Positions 16,645 to 25,820 of a DNA stretch of 64,000 bases are shown in pieces (the first letter of the stretch is position 1; each line of letters starts with the position of its first letter). Source of the stretch: Ruminococcus flavefaciens (lineage in GTDB: Bacteria; Bacillota; Clostridia; Oscillospirales; Ruminococcaceae); contig NZ_FRCT01000003.1 in assembly GCF_900143025.1 (NCBI RefSeq), positions 62,001 to 126,000 on the forward strand. Reading direction: 5' to 3'. Under the pieces are notes generated by a model, which saw only the letters and a list, made by a program, of their open reading frames with translations, searched no databases and was not told the origin of the DNA. Position numbers and translations under genes: made by a program.

Positions 16645-16842
16645 TCACCTTATATTATCATCATCGATCTTACGTTGTCTTCCATTTTCCATTCCCTCGA
16701 CTTCATCATCATCAGGGTTATCGACATTATCAACAGCGTTCTTCTTTTTACCAGTTTCGGGATCGTACTGAGCTGCGATTTCGCGCGATCGTTGTTCGAT
16801 CTCCTTTTTTTGATCATCTGTAAGTTCCCATGACTTTCCCAT
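16645..16842 (-). CDS. small charged protein of unknown function (65 residues)
   Basis: The ATG at 16842 lies three bases after the stop of the GAP1-type gene and its GGAGG ribosome binding site lies inside the end of that gene, so translation is coupled. The protein is very hydrophilic: a helical N-terminus (TDDQKKEIEQRSREIAA), then an acidic DNPDDDEVEG stretch and a basic RQRK. No Cys, no membrane segment. I do not recognise it. Possible roles include adaptor or regulator of the HerA-type ATPase encoded next. Confidence 0.75.
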   Translation of the reverse strand: MGKSWELTDDQKKEIEQRSREIAAQYDPETGKKKNAVDNVDNPDDDEVEGMENGRQRKIDDDNIR

Positions 16843-16845
16843 CGT

Positions 16846-19485
16846 TTAATCCTCCTTCTTCTTTCTGCGAAACAGATTGGCAATATTATTCAAAATAGGA
16901 TTAGTAGAATCAGCGACCTCTTTAACTTCTTCCCAATGAGCAAGAACCTGTTTATTCTTTATATAACAATCTCTCATTGCTACATCAAGTTCCATCATTT
17001 TATTTTTGTTGAGCTTACAAAGAGTTTTTCCTAATTCTTTTCTGATTGCAGAAGTTCCATTCTCACTAACAAACTGAAAATAATACACAAATCCAGTATT
17101 GTCCTTGCTTTCTTTAGCGTCCTTGAAGTAAATATTCGTCAAGTCTAGTATAAACCGTTGCTTTGACGTATTACTCATCTCAAACAAATCATAAAACTGA
17201 TTAAGAAATTCAATTTTTTTGCACCATTTGAATACAGTCGGAAGTATCCAATTATAATATTCAGTAAGTGCATTATCAGAAAGTGATGTCAAATCGGCGA
17301 AGTTATGGTTTGTTAAAACCTCAAGTTGATCAAGTTTCTTTTCAACCTGTTCCTTTATGCTTATAGTATCCATAATTATACCGATTAAAAGTAATAATTC
17401 TTTACCACGAATCGGCTTATGTCTAAGGTTATAAGTGTATTGGAACGCAGTTTTAATGAAACGTTCATTGGATTTATTTGGAGGGGAAAGAGGAATTCCC
17501 GTAACAATGCTGTCAATCAATTCATCAACAAAAGCTGGTTCAAGTTGGGCATCAACAATAACACCGAACAATTCTTTCTTTGCAACATCAGTGTCATTTT
17601 TATCAAACTTTATCAAAGTGTGATAATACAGGTTTAAAACCTCATCTTTGAACTTAGATGAATACGAACGACTCTCTCCGATGACTTTGGCATAATGCTT
17701 GTCAAAAATGCCTTTTAAAGAAGCAGCATCCTGACAGCTTTGAAGTTCACTTTTAAAAAGCATAAAAAGTTGCTCACTACAATCGTATTCAAGAAATATT
17801 TTATATGCAACATCGTAGTTCTTTGCTTGTTTCTCGGACATTTTCTTAATAAAGCACTTCCAAAGCGCAGGAACGGTTTCACTTGCTGTATGAGTATCAA
17901 GAATCATTCCTTCACAATTAAGAGCCATATTTACAAGATATTCACACTTATCGTCGAATTCATCAAGAATACACTCTACTAAGAACGAAATACTTGAGCT
18001 ATCATTTTCTTGTACCTTTTGAATCAGTTCGTAGTAAATCTTTCCAAAAGGTCTATCGGGTGATAGTTCGGCAATGGGTAGTTTTTGGCTCTTAGCAAAC
18101 CGAGAAATAATACGAATTATAAATGCGATTTTCCACGGATCGGGGGATACCTGAACAACAGAAAATAATCGGGTTCTGTTCCTTTCTGACATTATTTCCG
18201 TTGCAAGATTAATGTCAGACTGCTTACAAAGCTTATCAATATCATTATAGAAAGAACTAAAGCTCTGTTCTTGAACAGCAGCATCTGAAAATTCACTCAA
18301 AATCCTATCAACAGCAAGCTGTTTTATGTCAGAAGGACTTGATTGTGTAATCTTCGATCTCATTGATAGAACATAACGCAATACACTTGTAAAAACGGCT
18401 TTGTCAGTACTTAATAGTTCATTGTACTGAGACATAAGATTATTTACAATTGAAGTTTTTTCATTATCATAAGCATATTTTTCTGCAAAAGTTAAGGCAG
18501 ATGTTAGTTTGTTTATATTAATACCTGTAACTCCGTCAGATATAATGCTATATAATGCGTAGGCCGAATATATGTCCTCATCAGCAGAGTTATAAGTGTA
18601 TCCATTCAAAATAAAGGAGTGGAAATCTTGTATGCTATCAAAAGAAAGCGAAAACACAGTATCTATAAAATCATAAAAATCTGAATCTTTTTCAAACTCT
18701 GCATACTCGTTCTTAATGAAATCAAATACATGATGTAACCTTTTACTCTCATCGGTAAACCTTGTTCCTTTTGAAACCACACCACATATTTGTGAAGCGG
18801 ATAGAGTGGGATCATATTCATATGTAGTAAAATTGATCTTTAAAGCCGTTTGTAACGGTAAGGCGTACTCAAGAGCAGCAATCCACATGATGATGTTCTC
18901 TTGCTCATCACAGATAACCACTCTTTTTTGCTCCCTATTGAAAGAAAGCATTGCATACAACATATTCTTGTAAATATTTAGTCTGTCCTCAATGCTGAGA
19001 AATTCTAATACAGCATCAACATCAACAGTATATCCTTTATCCAAAGTAGGAGCAGGAAGATATTCCGGGGGATCTGGATTGTTCACTTCTTCAAACTCCA
19101 TATGATCTCTTAACGAGGAACCGCCATAGTATTCACATGGATACGATTTGAAATCCTCTTGATCTGCTACAATAACATGGCTAAGATGATTTCCAAATCT
19201 GCCTGCACTCCCCATATAATCTCTGCCAAGATAAGTACTTAGGCTTAACGTACATCTTCCGTCATCAAGTCTCCTAAATATATAAGATTTAGGTAATGTT
19301 AAAGCTATTTCTTCTGACATTCGTACACCAGGATCAAGTTCGGGTGGCTTATACGAGTACAGACTTTTAACTTCATCATTGTCTGAATCAGTAAACTGGG
19401 AATCATAAGAAAAAACCTGTTGTCCATCATTAACGCCTTTAATTCCACGCATACATGACGTGTAGATAACCTGATGTAAGCTCAT
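16846..19485 (-). CDS. GTPase-associated protein 1 (GAP1)-type large protein
   Basis: An 879-residue soluble protein. The first 150 residues match what I recall as the GAP1 N-terminal domain: start SLHQVIYTSC, a YSYKPPELDPG segment, LPKSYIFRRL and GRFGNHLSHVIVAD, the last being the family's most recognisable block. The remaining 700 residues look mostly helical, without repeats obvious by eye. GAP1-type proteins are encoded beside the double-GTPase family, as here, with the two GTPase genes directly upstream (gap 18 bases). The likely role is to bind or regulate those GTPases. The family assignment rests on memory of sequence patterns. GAGGTG precedes the start. Confidence 0.7.
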   Translation of the reverse strand: MSLHQVIYTSCMRGIKGVNDGQQVFSYDSQFTDSDNDEVKSLYSYKPPELDPGVRMSEEIALTLPKSYIFRRLDDGRCTLSLSTYLGRDYMGSAGRFGNHLSHVIVADQEDFKSYPCEYYGGSSLRDHMEFEEVNNPDPPEYLPAPTLDKGYTVDVDAVLEFLSIEDRLNIYKNMLYAMLSFNREQKRVVICDEQENIIMWIAALEYALPLQTALKINFTTYEYDPTLSASQICGVVSKGTRFTDESKRLHHVFDFIKNEYAEFEKDSDFYDFIDTVFSLSFDSIQDFHSFILNGYTYNSADEDIYSAYALYSIISDGVTGININKLTSALTFAEKYAYDNEKTSIVNNLMSQYNELLSTDKAVFTSVLRYVLSMRSKITQSSPSDIKQLAVDRILSEFSDAAVQEQSFSSFYNDIDKLCKQSDINLATEIMSERNRTRLFSVVQVSPDPWKIAFIIRIISRFAKSQKLPIAELSPDRPFGKIYYELIQKVQENDSSSISFLVECILDEFDDKCEYLVNMALNCEGMILDTHTASETVPALWKCFIKKMSEKQAKNYDVAYKIFLEYDCSEQLFMLFKSELQSCQDAASLKGIFDKHYAKVIGESRSYSSKFKDEVLNLYYHTLIKFDKNDTDVAKKELFGVIVDAQLEPAFVDELIDSIVTGIPLSPPNKSNERFIKTAFQYTYNLRHKPIRGKELLLLIGIIMDTISIKEQVEKKLDQLEVLTNHNFADLTSLSDNALTEYYNWILPTVFKWCKKIEFLNQFYDLFEMSNTSKQRFILDLTNIYFKDAKESKDNTGFVYYFQFVSENGTSAIRKELGKTLCKLNKNKMMELDVAMRDCYIKNKQVLAHWEEVKEVADSTNPILNNIANLFRRKKKED

Positions 19486-19503
19486 TTTTCAACACCTCGC
19501 TAA

Positions 19504-20760
19504 TTATTTTTTCTCTTTAAGTATGCCATTCTCTTTTAGTATCCAAAGTATCGGATCTTCAACTCTATGGGGATTTGGTGCAGAGAACACACCATCTTTA
19601 TCCGGAGCGTTCTTCATTCCTAAAGAAGAAGCTCCAAAATATGAAAAAGTAGTATAGTTCATCTCTAATTGAGCTATATATGAGTTAGTTGCCCCATCGC
19701 CAACACTAGCCAACCATTTTCTGATTTCTGTATTTACACGTCGGTTTTCAGCAACATTAAACCCCTGATTTTTCGCATGACCGCTTGGAAATAGGCAAGC
19801 ATAATGTGGTGGAAATCCTGGTGCTAGAACATCTAACTTTGGAATAAGCACAGCAAGAGGAATCGGAATCTTCTTATTTTCTTTTATCTTATGATGCCTT
19901 CTTAAACTTGCAGATAAAATACTAAGTATTGCATCATTTTGAAAGGCCTTACTAGCCGATACACTTGAAGAATTGGAAACCACATCTTGACTTAATGATG
20001 TGTATACATTAGCTATTTTTAATGGATCAATCAAGAAGACAATTCCATCTGCGTGAAAAGCGTGCCTTGCCGAGTTCTCCATCAAGTCATCTGATTCAAA
20101 ATCTTCACCCGCTGTATCATAAAGAGTTAGCGTAAAGGTCTTTCCTTTTTTATCAGTGATGTAGAAAATGTAAGGATCATAAAACCCGTCATAGTTTTTG
20201 CTTGTTAAATTAAGTATCTGATTTGCCGTATAAATTCTTGAAAAATTTGTTTCGTAGAGGCGCATTGTGTTTGCTTCAGGAATAACAACCCAATCTAATT
20301 TCTTAGCAATATCATTTATGATCTCATGTATTAACACTCCGATATAATGACTTTTTCCTGAATCTCTGGAACCGATTATGGAAATGATTATATTATTGCC
20401 CACGATTTTGTGGACGGGTTTATGGCATACAGGGCAACACAATTCTGACATAGATGCAACATTTCCATTTTTATCTAGATTTCCATAATGACATCTATGC
20501 GTAAGCGGAACTTCATCATAATCACTAATTCCTAATGTGTCTCCTTCCGGACACCATTGGCAGGTGCCATTTTTGTTTGCACCACAGGTATCACATTCAC
20601 GGAAATACATTGTTCTTTTAGGAATTCTAACTATGTTTTCTTTTTTTACTTTACGTTCTTTGGTGTCAAAGCAGCTAACACATATGTAAGTGTCTTTTGC
20701 GTGTTTGATATTGTTTTTTATATATGCTATATATTCTGGATTATTATAACTTCGTTCCAT
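19504..20760 (-). CDS. zinc-ribbon TRAFAC-type GTPase A of the GAP1-linked (double-GTPase) family
   Basis: A 418-residue P-loop protein. The N-terminal 115 residues hold several cysteine pairs (CVSC, CDTCG, CQWC, CCPVC) for zinc ribbons. The GTPase core has GSRDSGKS at 130-137 (P-loop), DTAGED at 215-220 (Walker B/switch II) and PKLD at about 310 in place of NKxD. The C-terminus ends in RVEDPILWILKENGILK, almost the same as in GTPase B, so the two arose by duplication. No membrane segment. Spacing of 10 bases to GTPase B supports one functional unit. Absence of the canonical NKxD Asn leaves guanine specificity uncertain. Confidence 0.85.
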   Translation of the reverse strand: MERSYNNPEYIAYIKNNIKHAKDTYICVSCFDTKERKVKKENIVRIPKRTMYFRECDTCGANKNGTCQWCPEGDTLGISDYDEVPLTHRCHYGNLDKNGNVASMSELCCPVCHKPVHKIVGNNIIISIIGSRDSGKSHYIGVLIHEIINDIAKKLDWVVIPEANTMRLYETNFSRIYTANQILNLTSKNYDGFYDPYIFYITDKKGKTFTLTLYDTAGEDFESDDLMENSARHAFHADGIVFLIDPLKIANVYTSLSQDVVSNSSSVSASKAFQNDAILSILSASLRRHHKIKENKKIPIPLAVLIPKLDVLAPGFPPHYACLFPSGHAKNQGFNVAENRRVNTEIRKWLASVGDGATNSYIAQLEMNYTTFSYFGASSLGMKNAPDKDGVFSAPNPHRVEDPILWILKENGILKEKK

Positions 20761-20770
20761 AATAACCCCC

Positions 20771-21988
20771 TTATTTTTTGCCCTTTATAACGTCGTTTTC
20801 TTTGAGAATCCACAGTAACGCATCTTCGATTCTATGAGGTCTTGGTCTTTCTATTCTTCCATCACTTGTAGGATTATTATTCAGTCCTAAAGCAGATGCT
20901 GTGAAATAGGAATATGTAGTATAATTAGTTTCTAATTGAGAAATGAAAGCATCAGCCTTCCACTCATGCAGAAGTGCGAGTATCTCTGAATTAACATTAT
21001 GCCAGTCAGAAAGACAAAAGCACTTTTCTGAACAATGTGGACTGGGGTTATGCACTGTACAATCAGGCGGAACAATGTTTTCGATTACATCAAATTTGGA
21101 GAATACAGCAGCGACTGGAATATCTATTTTCTGCGTTTCTGACATACCTTTATCCTTTCGGATAAGGTTTGAAACCCTTGTCATAATATCATCTGCTTTA
21201 GCAGCTTTTCTCCAATCTATACCAGCGGCTCGGCTTACAACCGACTCATCAAGCTGATTTGAAACAGCAGGAATCTGCATTGGATCAAGCAGAAATATTA
21301 TTCCTGCGGATTTGCAGATATACTTGTTTACGGTACTCATCGTATCTTCGTCATTTAAGTCTTCACCAGCGGTATCAAAGAATACAAAAGTAAAGCTCTC
21401 AATCTCATCTCTGCCAAAAAACTTTTTCTTTTTCAATTTCAATTTAAAAATGAGTGGCCTATAAGCACCATTATCAACATTCTGGACACTACTTTGAGTT
21501 AATTCTAGCTTCTCATTATTATTATAAAGCTGGTTGCCAAAGTTCTTTTCCCATCTTTGATAGCTGTCTGAGAATCCCTCAAGAGAACCTCCAAAGCTAA
21601 TAGAGATTCGATCTCGTAGTTCTTTTATTATTACACCAACAAAATGACTTTTGCCTGTTGCACGAGAACCAACAACGGAAATGATCATGTCTTTTCCAGT
21701 AAGGGTGCTTTCAGGCAGTTCGTTATGACAGGACGGACATACTCTCTTATATGTCACGTTTTTGCATTCAGGACAAGGTGCAGATAAAGGAACAAGGAAT
21801 GGATTCTTGCTGGGAGAGGTAAAAGTTATTTTTCCTTGTTTAGGTATCTTGATATTACCATTCTCATATTTTGTCATTTCTATATCTGGTACATCTTTAC
21901 ACCGTCTATTAGTACAGCGGAACTGAACCGCTGATAATTTATGCTTTTCAAAGCAATATGGACAGATAAATGTACTTTTTGATGCCAT
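20771..21988 (-). CDS. zinc-ribbon TRAFAC-type GTPase B, paralogue of GTPase A
   Basis: A 405-residue paralogue of the adjacent GTPase. Cysteine pairs CPYC, CTNRRC, CPEC and CPSC lie in the first 90 residues. P-loop GSRATGKS is at 107-114, DTAGED at 205-210 and SKFD in place of NKxD. A Cys/His-rich insertion (HCSEKCFC) at about 320 is unusual and may bind metal. The C-terminus RIEDALLWILKENDVIKG matches GTPase A. GGGGGA precedes the start. Two tandem GTPases with a GAP1-type partner suggest a heterodimeric switch; this is inference. Confidence 0.85.
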   Translation of the reverse strand: MASKSTFICPYCFEKHKLSAVQFRCTNRRCKDVPDIEMTKYENGNIKIPKQGKITFTSPSKNPFLVPLSAPCPECKNVTYKRVCPSCHNELPESTLTGKDMIISVVGSRATGKSHFVGVIIKELRDRISISFGGSLEGFSDSYQRWEKNFGNQLYNNNEKLELTQSSVQNVDNGAYRPLIFKLKLKKKKFFGRDEIESFTFVFFDTAGEDLNDEDTMSTVNKYICKSAGIIFLLDPMQIPAVSNQLDESVVSRAAGIDWRKAAKADDIMTRVSNLIRKDKGMSETQKIDIPVAAVFSKFDVIENIVPPDCTVHNPSPHCSEKCFCLSDWHNVNSEILALLHEWKADAFISQLETNYTTYSYFTASALGLNNNPTSDGRIERPRPHRIEDALLWILKENDVIKGKK

Positions 21989-21999
21989 GTAGCATCCCC

Positions 22000-24900
22000 C
22001 TAACTAATCTTGTAATTTGATTTGAGTTTCAATCTCAGTTGACTTCCTTTTTGAGATGCTTCATCTTTGAAAAAAGCCTTAATATATGTATCTCTTGGTA
22101 GATCCTTTGGCATCGGAATCTTTATCTGTACGCTACCTGATACTGATTGTGCTGAGATCGAGTGCATAAGTTTAGCAGAATTTTTAAACATTGGAGTATT
22201 TCCGATTGCAGACATAACATCTATATCGGGTAAGAAAAACTCCTTGCTATCTGCTTCAAATTCAAGAATAATATAGCTTTCTCCAAATAGCCGTTTGCTT
22301 ATTGCAATAGAGTAAGATATATTAACTTTGGATGTATTGTCAAAAAGATAATCTGCTCCTGCCGAATAATCATTCTCGCCATCATTTTTAAATTCAGCAA
22401 AAACTGAGAAGTAATATTTCTTTTCTTCCAACGAATCCAATACAATTGCGCTATTGAGCTGATACTGTTTAATTGGAACGTGCTTTCTTACAGTTTTTAT
22501 GTCACTGATATCGGTAGGAAATTGATCGTGACGATACAGTACAACAAATCCAGTTGCATTATGAGGAACATCAAGATAAATATTTATCTTGCCATTAACA
22601 GCTCTAATTGATTTAATTGCAACTGTTTCTCCGATACTAGCTCTTGAAAGATTTCCAAAAACGGCTGAACCAGACTTGATTACAACAGCAGAAACAAAAA
22701 GCACATCACTACCTGAGTAATCAAATCCTGCACCTGTTTCATCATTCTTTAAAGTCCCGTTTGTTTGAACAGAGAGAGGCTTCTGCTGCAATTGAGTCAT
22801 TGTTCTGTTTAATTCAGATACTGAAATAGTATCCCCGATTCTATACTTCGGTTTGACCGTCGAACTGTATAATGCTACTTCGCCAACTTTAGGCTTAACC
22901 CATACAGCATCAAATCTGCCTTCCTGAACCAGTTTAATATGCAAAGTATCAATTGGAATTGGAGGAGTAACAGGTGTTCCGCTAACAACTACTCCTGTTG
23001 TTTCTCTACGTTTTCCTAAAATAACGTAAGACAAAGAAACCTGAAACTTGTAAACTGTATCATTTGCAAGCCCAGTTACGAGATAACTATTTGATGTAGT
23101 AGAAGTAATATGGCGGGATGATCCGTTGCTTTGAAGTTCATATATTTCTACTGTTGCATTACGAGGAATATTATCCCAAGTAATATTAAGAGAAGAATCT
23201 GCTGAGGATATAGTTACATTTTCGACTTCAAACAGATTTATTGTTTCCTTGAACTCGCCAATTGCTCCTTTTGAGTATACACCTGCCCTTTCCGCAAAAA
23301 CATTGTAGTAGTAGGGAACACCGGCTTCTATTTTTTTATCAGCATATGATGAAGCACTCCCACGAAAAATCACTTCACCACTAGATATATTATCAATCCA
23401 GCCACTCTCGCTCCTAACTACAACATAGCGCACAGAACGATCAGATGTTGCAGTCCATGAGATTATATTGGAGCGATTATTACAAGTCACCTTAAAGCCT
23501 GTAACATTTGCAGGCGCAGGCATAAGTTCCTTGATTCCAGGATAATCCGCGCAAGCATCATAAGCTAATGCACACAGCTCAAGAATCTTCTTTTCGTCTT
23601 TAGTTGATTTTGCTTGTTCAAATAGTTTTTTTGCATTAGATATTGCTTGTTCGATTTCATTTTCAATCTCAACATCTGAATAGCTAGTAAAGAGTTTCTT
23701 TATGGTTTGATACTGTTTCTTTGCTTCGTGATACTTTTTTAACTTTATTGCTTCACGCATTCTAGCAACTTCAGCACCTACTCGGTCTTTAAACTCCTTC
23801 AGCTTCTGTCTAAGTGAAGCGACTTTGCTGCTGCCACTCCAATAGCGTTCAGCATCGTTTAGATGAGCTTGAGCGACATCAAAATCAAGCGTTTCGATTG
23901 CAATTTCAGCTTGTTCACACAACGCAACTGCTTTATCAAGATTTTCAAATTTGAATCCGCATTTGCAAACCCTAATATTGGCATCATTCTCAGTACCACA
24001 TTTGGGACATTTAATTGCTAGCTCAAGGCCGCAATTGCTACATACTTTTCTTCCATCAGACACATCATTCATACAACCACAACGACATATCTTGATGTTC
24101 TTCCTATTGTCAGGTGCAGAACCTGTATTGTAAGCGATTTTTTCAACCTTGCAAAAAGCAATTAAGACTTCTTCGGCTAGATTCCGATCACGGAATAGTT
24201 GCGTTAATTGTCCGATAATATCTTCGCCTTGCTCAATAGTTAATTCGCCGGAGATGTCAGCTATACTTTTAGCATCATCTAAGATAGCTTTTCTTTTTAT
24301 ATACTCAAGGTATTTATCGTAAATATCCTTGCTTTTTTCATCTTTAAAAACAATGTCACATTGACCACACAGCTTTGAACCAGTTCCGCTTACACTATCG
24401 TTTTTATAAAACTCTGTTTTCTTCTTTTCGGCTGCTCTTTGTCTAAGGGTTTCACAGGGCAAACGATTAGCATTCTTTATTGATGTATTTTGATAAAGAA
24501 AATCATAGAGGTTATCGACACCAAATGAAGAAAGCATTTGTTTCATTCCTTCAAAAGAAGCTGCATTTTGCGGTTTCGTTTTGTAATACTTATCATAAGT
24601 CGTTTGGTAATCTACCGACTTAGCACTTGTCCAAGTAATTCCAAGGGACTTTGCTCTTTTCTTAACAATATCAATAGAGATCTTTAATTTCTTAGCAAGT
24701 TTGTCTCCCTCGTCTGAGGTAATATTGCCTTTTCGTCCGATTGTTTTTAAAAATTTATCAACAGGACCATATACTTGTGTGCAAGCATCAGCAGCTAACT
24801 GTTTTCTGATATTATCTGGACCTATCATATCCTTCTTGATTTTTGGAATGTTTTGATGCCAAGAACGATATTGTGCGCCCATTTTAAAATCATTAAAGTG

Positions 24901-25008
24901 TGTAGACCAAAACTTACTCTTTTCTTCTATACGATTGGCTATGGTTTTTTCGTCCTCAACAGGCGGATCAAATTCCAATTCAAGCACTATATACCAGTTA
25001 TCAGCCAT
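22000..25008 (-). CDS. zinc-ribbon/fibronectin-III scaffold protein with a J-like N-terminus
   Basis: About 1002 residues. The ATG at 25008 is preferred (a GTG three codons earlier is possible). The N-terminus reads WYIVLELEFDPPVED, similar in spacing to J-type proteins that accompany conflict-system Hsp70s, but no HPD tripeptide is visible. Zinc ribbons follow: CGQC, then CRCGC, CSNCG, CPKCG and CKCG between about 220 and 355. A helical section (about 360-500) and at least two Fn3-like beta domains (about 503-690, with VTGFKVTC and ISWTATSD) make up the rest, with further beta-rich sequence to the end. Probably a multi-partner adaptor feeding clients to the Hsp70s encoded upstream. Confidence 0.65.
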   Translation of the reverse strand: MADNWYIVLELEFDPPVEDEKTIANRIEEKSKFWSTHFNDFKMGAQYRSWHQNIPKIKKDMIGPDNIRKQLAADACTQVYGPVDKFLKTIGRKGNITSDEGDKLAKKLKISIDIVKKRAKSLGITWTSAKSVDYQTTYDKYYKTKPQNAASFEGMKQMLSSFGVDNLYDFLYQNTSIKNANRLPCETLRQRAAEKKKTEFYKNDSVSGTGSKLCGQCDIVFKDEKSKDIYDKYLEYIKRKAILDDAKSIADISGELTIEQGEDIIGQLTQLFRDRNLAEEVLIAFCKVEKIAYNTGSAPDNRKNIKICRCGCMNDVSDGRKVCSNCGLELAIKCPKCGTENDANIRVCKCGFKFENLDKAVALCEQAEIAIETLDFDVAQAHLNDAERYWSGSSKVASLRQKLKEFKDRVGAEVARMREAIKLKKYHEAKKQYQTIKKLFTSYSDVEIENEIEQAISNAKKLFEQAKSTKDEKKILELCALAYDACADYPGIKELMPAPANVTGFKVTCNNRSNIISWTATSDRSVRYVVVRSESGWIDNISSGEVIFRGSASSYADKKIEAGVPYYYNVFAERAGVYSKGAIGEFKETINLFEVENVTISSADSSLNITWDNIPRNATVEIYELQSNGSSRHITSTTSNSYLVTGLANDTVYKFQVSLSYVILGKRRETTGVVVSGTPVTPPIPIDTLHIKLVQEGRFDAVWVKPKVGEVALYSSTVKPKYRIGDTISVSELNRTMTQLQQKPLSVQTNGTLKNDETGAGFDYSGSDVLFVSAVVIKSGSAVFGNLSRASIGETVAIKSIRAVNGKINIYLDVPHNATGFVVLYRHDQFPTDISDIKTVRKHVPIKQYQLNSAIVLDSLEEKKYYFSVFAEFKNDGENDYSAGADYLFDNTSKVNISYSIAISKRLFGESYIILEFEADSKEFFLPDIDVMSAIGNTPMFKNSAKLMHSISAQSVSGSVQIKIPMPKDLPRDTYIKAFFKDEASQKGSQLRLKLKSNYKIS

Positions 25009-25045
25009 ATTACTCACCCTTTGTTTTCATTCTTAATGTAACGAT

Positions 25046-25519
25046 TTACGGATAGTCATATCCTCCTCCGTCTATATTACATCTGCTTAATCTCTTCATT
25101 CCTCTTACTAAGCCTTTTATCAAACCATATTTCTGAATAGACTGAATCATATATTCTGAACATGACGGCTCAAAACGGCACTTTAATCTAATACTATCTG
25201 GAGCGTATCTTTGATACACCCTGATAGAAAATATAATCATTCTTTTTGCGGTACACACTAAGTACGTCAAAACAATAATTATCATAATTGGCAAGTTATA
25301 CTCAGGGCTATATTGCCATAACTTATATGCTGTAAATACTAAAACACAAAGAATAATGGGACAAATAAGCCAAGTAACAAATAATAGCCAATTTATTTTA
25401 GGGCGGATTAGTATTCGCTTATAAGAGCTGCTCCGAGGATCATTTTCATCTTGAAGCAATGACTGCGCTAATTTGCCTATATCGCATAATTGATCTTCGT
25501 TAAATTGAAATGACCGCAC
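25046..25519 (-). CDS. YidD-domain membrane protein
   Basis: A 157-residue protein with a GTG start after GAGGA. Two membrane segments lie at about 42-66 and 72-92. The last 43 residues are a clear YidD domain: RFEPSCSEYMIQSIQKYG, GLVRGMKRLSRC and a final GGGYDYP. YidD aids insertion of membrane proteins and is normally an 80-residue protein encoded between rnpA and yidC. Here it is fused to extra transmembrane segments and sits in a conflict-type operon. This points to a membrane-directed step; role is inference. Confidence 0.85.
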   Translation of the reverse strand: MRSFQFNEDQLCDIGKLAQSLLQDENDPRSSSYKRILIRPKINWLLFVTWLICPIILCVLVFTAYKLWQYSPEYNLPIMIIIVLTYLVCTAKRMIIFSIRVYQRYAPDSIRLKCRFEPSCSEYMIQSIQKYGLIKGLVRGMKRLSRCNIDGGGYDYP

Positions 25520-25556
25520 GGAGCATCCTCCTCAAAAATCCACATTTATGATATTC

Positions 25557-25778
25557 TTATACGTCCTTAACAAAAATAAGCATATAATAATTTACAGGAA
25601 TTGCTTGCTGGAGGCAACCGGGTTTTTCTGTTACCGAAATTGTCTCCATTGAGTGATACTCCCAACCACCACGAGCTTCCTGGTTAATGATGTCAGCAAA
25701 CATATTGAATGCTGTTTGTGTTCCACCTTTATCTACATTGATGTTTTTAGGACCTGCAACTGCTTTATACTGTTTCAT
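25557..25778 (-). CDS. DUF4177-like small protein
   Basis: A 73-residue protein with an AAAGGA ribosome binding site at nine bases. It shows the DUF4177-type pattern of a short beta strand (YKAVAG), a helix (AFNMFADIINQEA), the GGWEYHSMETI strand and a closing YYMLIFVKD strand. Function of the family is unknown. It lies between the Hsp70-vWA gene and the YidD-domain gene. Confidence 0.65.
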   Translation of the reverse strand: MKQYKAVAGPKNINVDKGGTQTAFNMFADIINQEARGGWEYHSMETISVTEKPGCLQQAIPVNYYMLIFVKDV

Positions 25779-25820
25779 ACCATCATATCCTTTCGTTTTA
25801 TATATTCGTAATGTGGATTT

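Noticed and set aside
25046..25519. YidD as the chromosomal rnpA-yidD-yidC locus
   Set aside because: No rpmH, rnpA or yidC in the window, and the protein has additional membrane segments.
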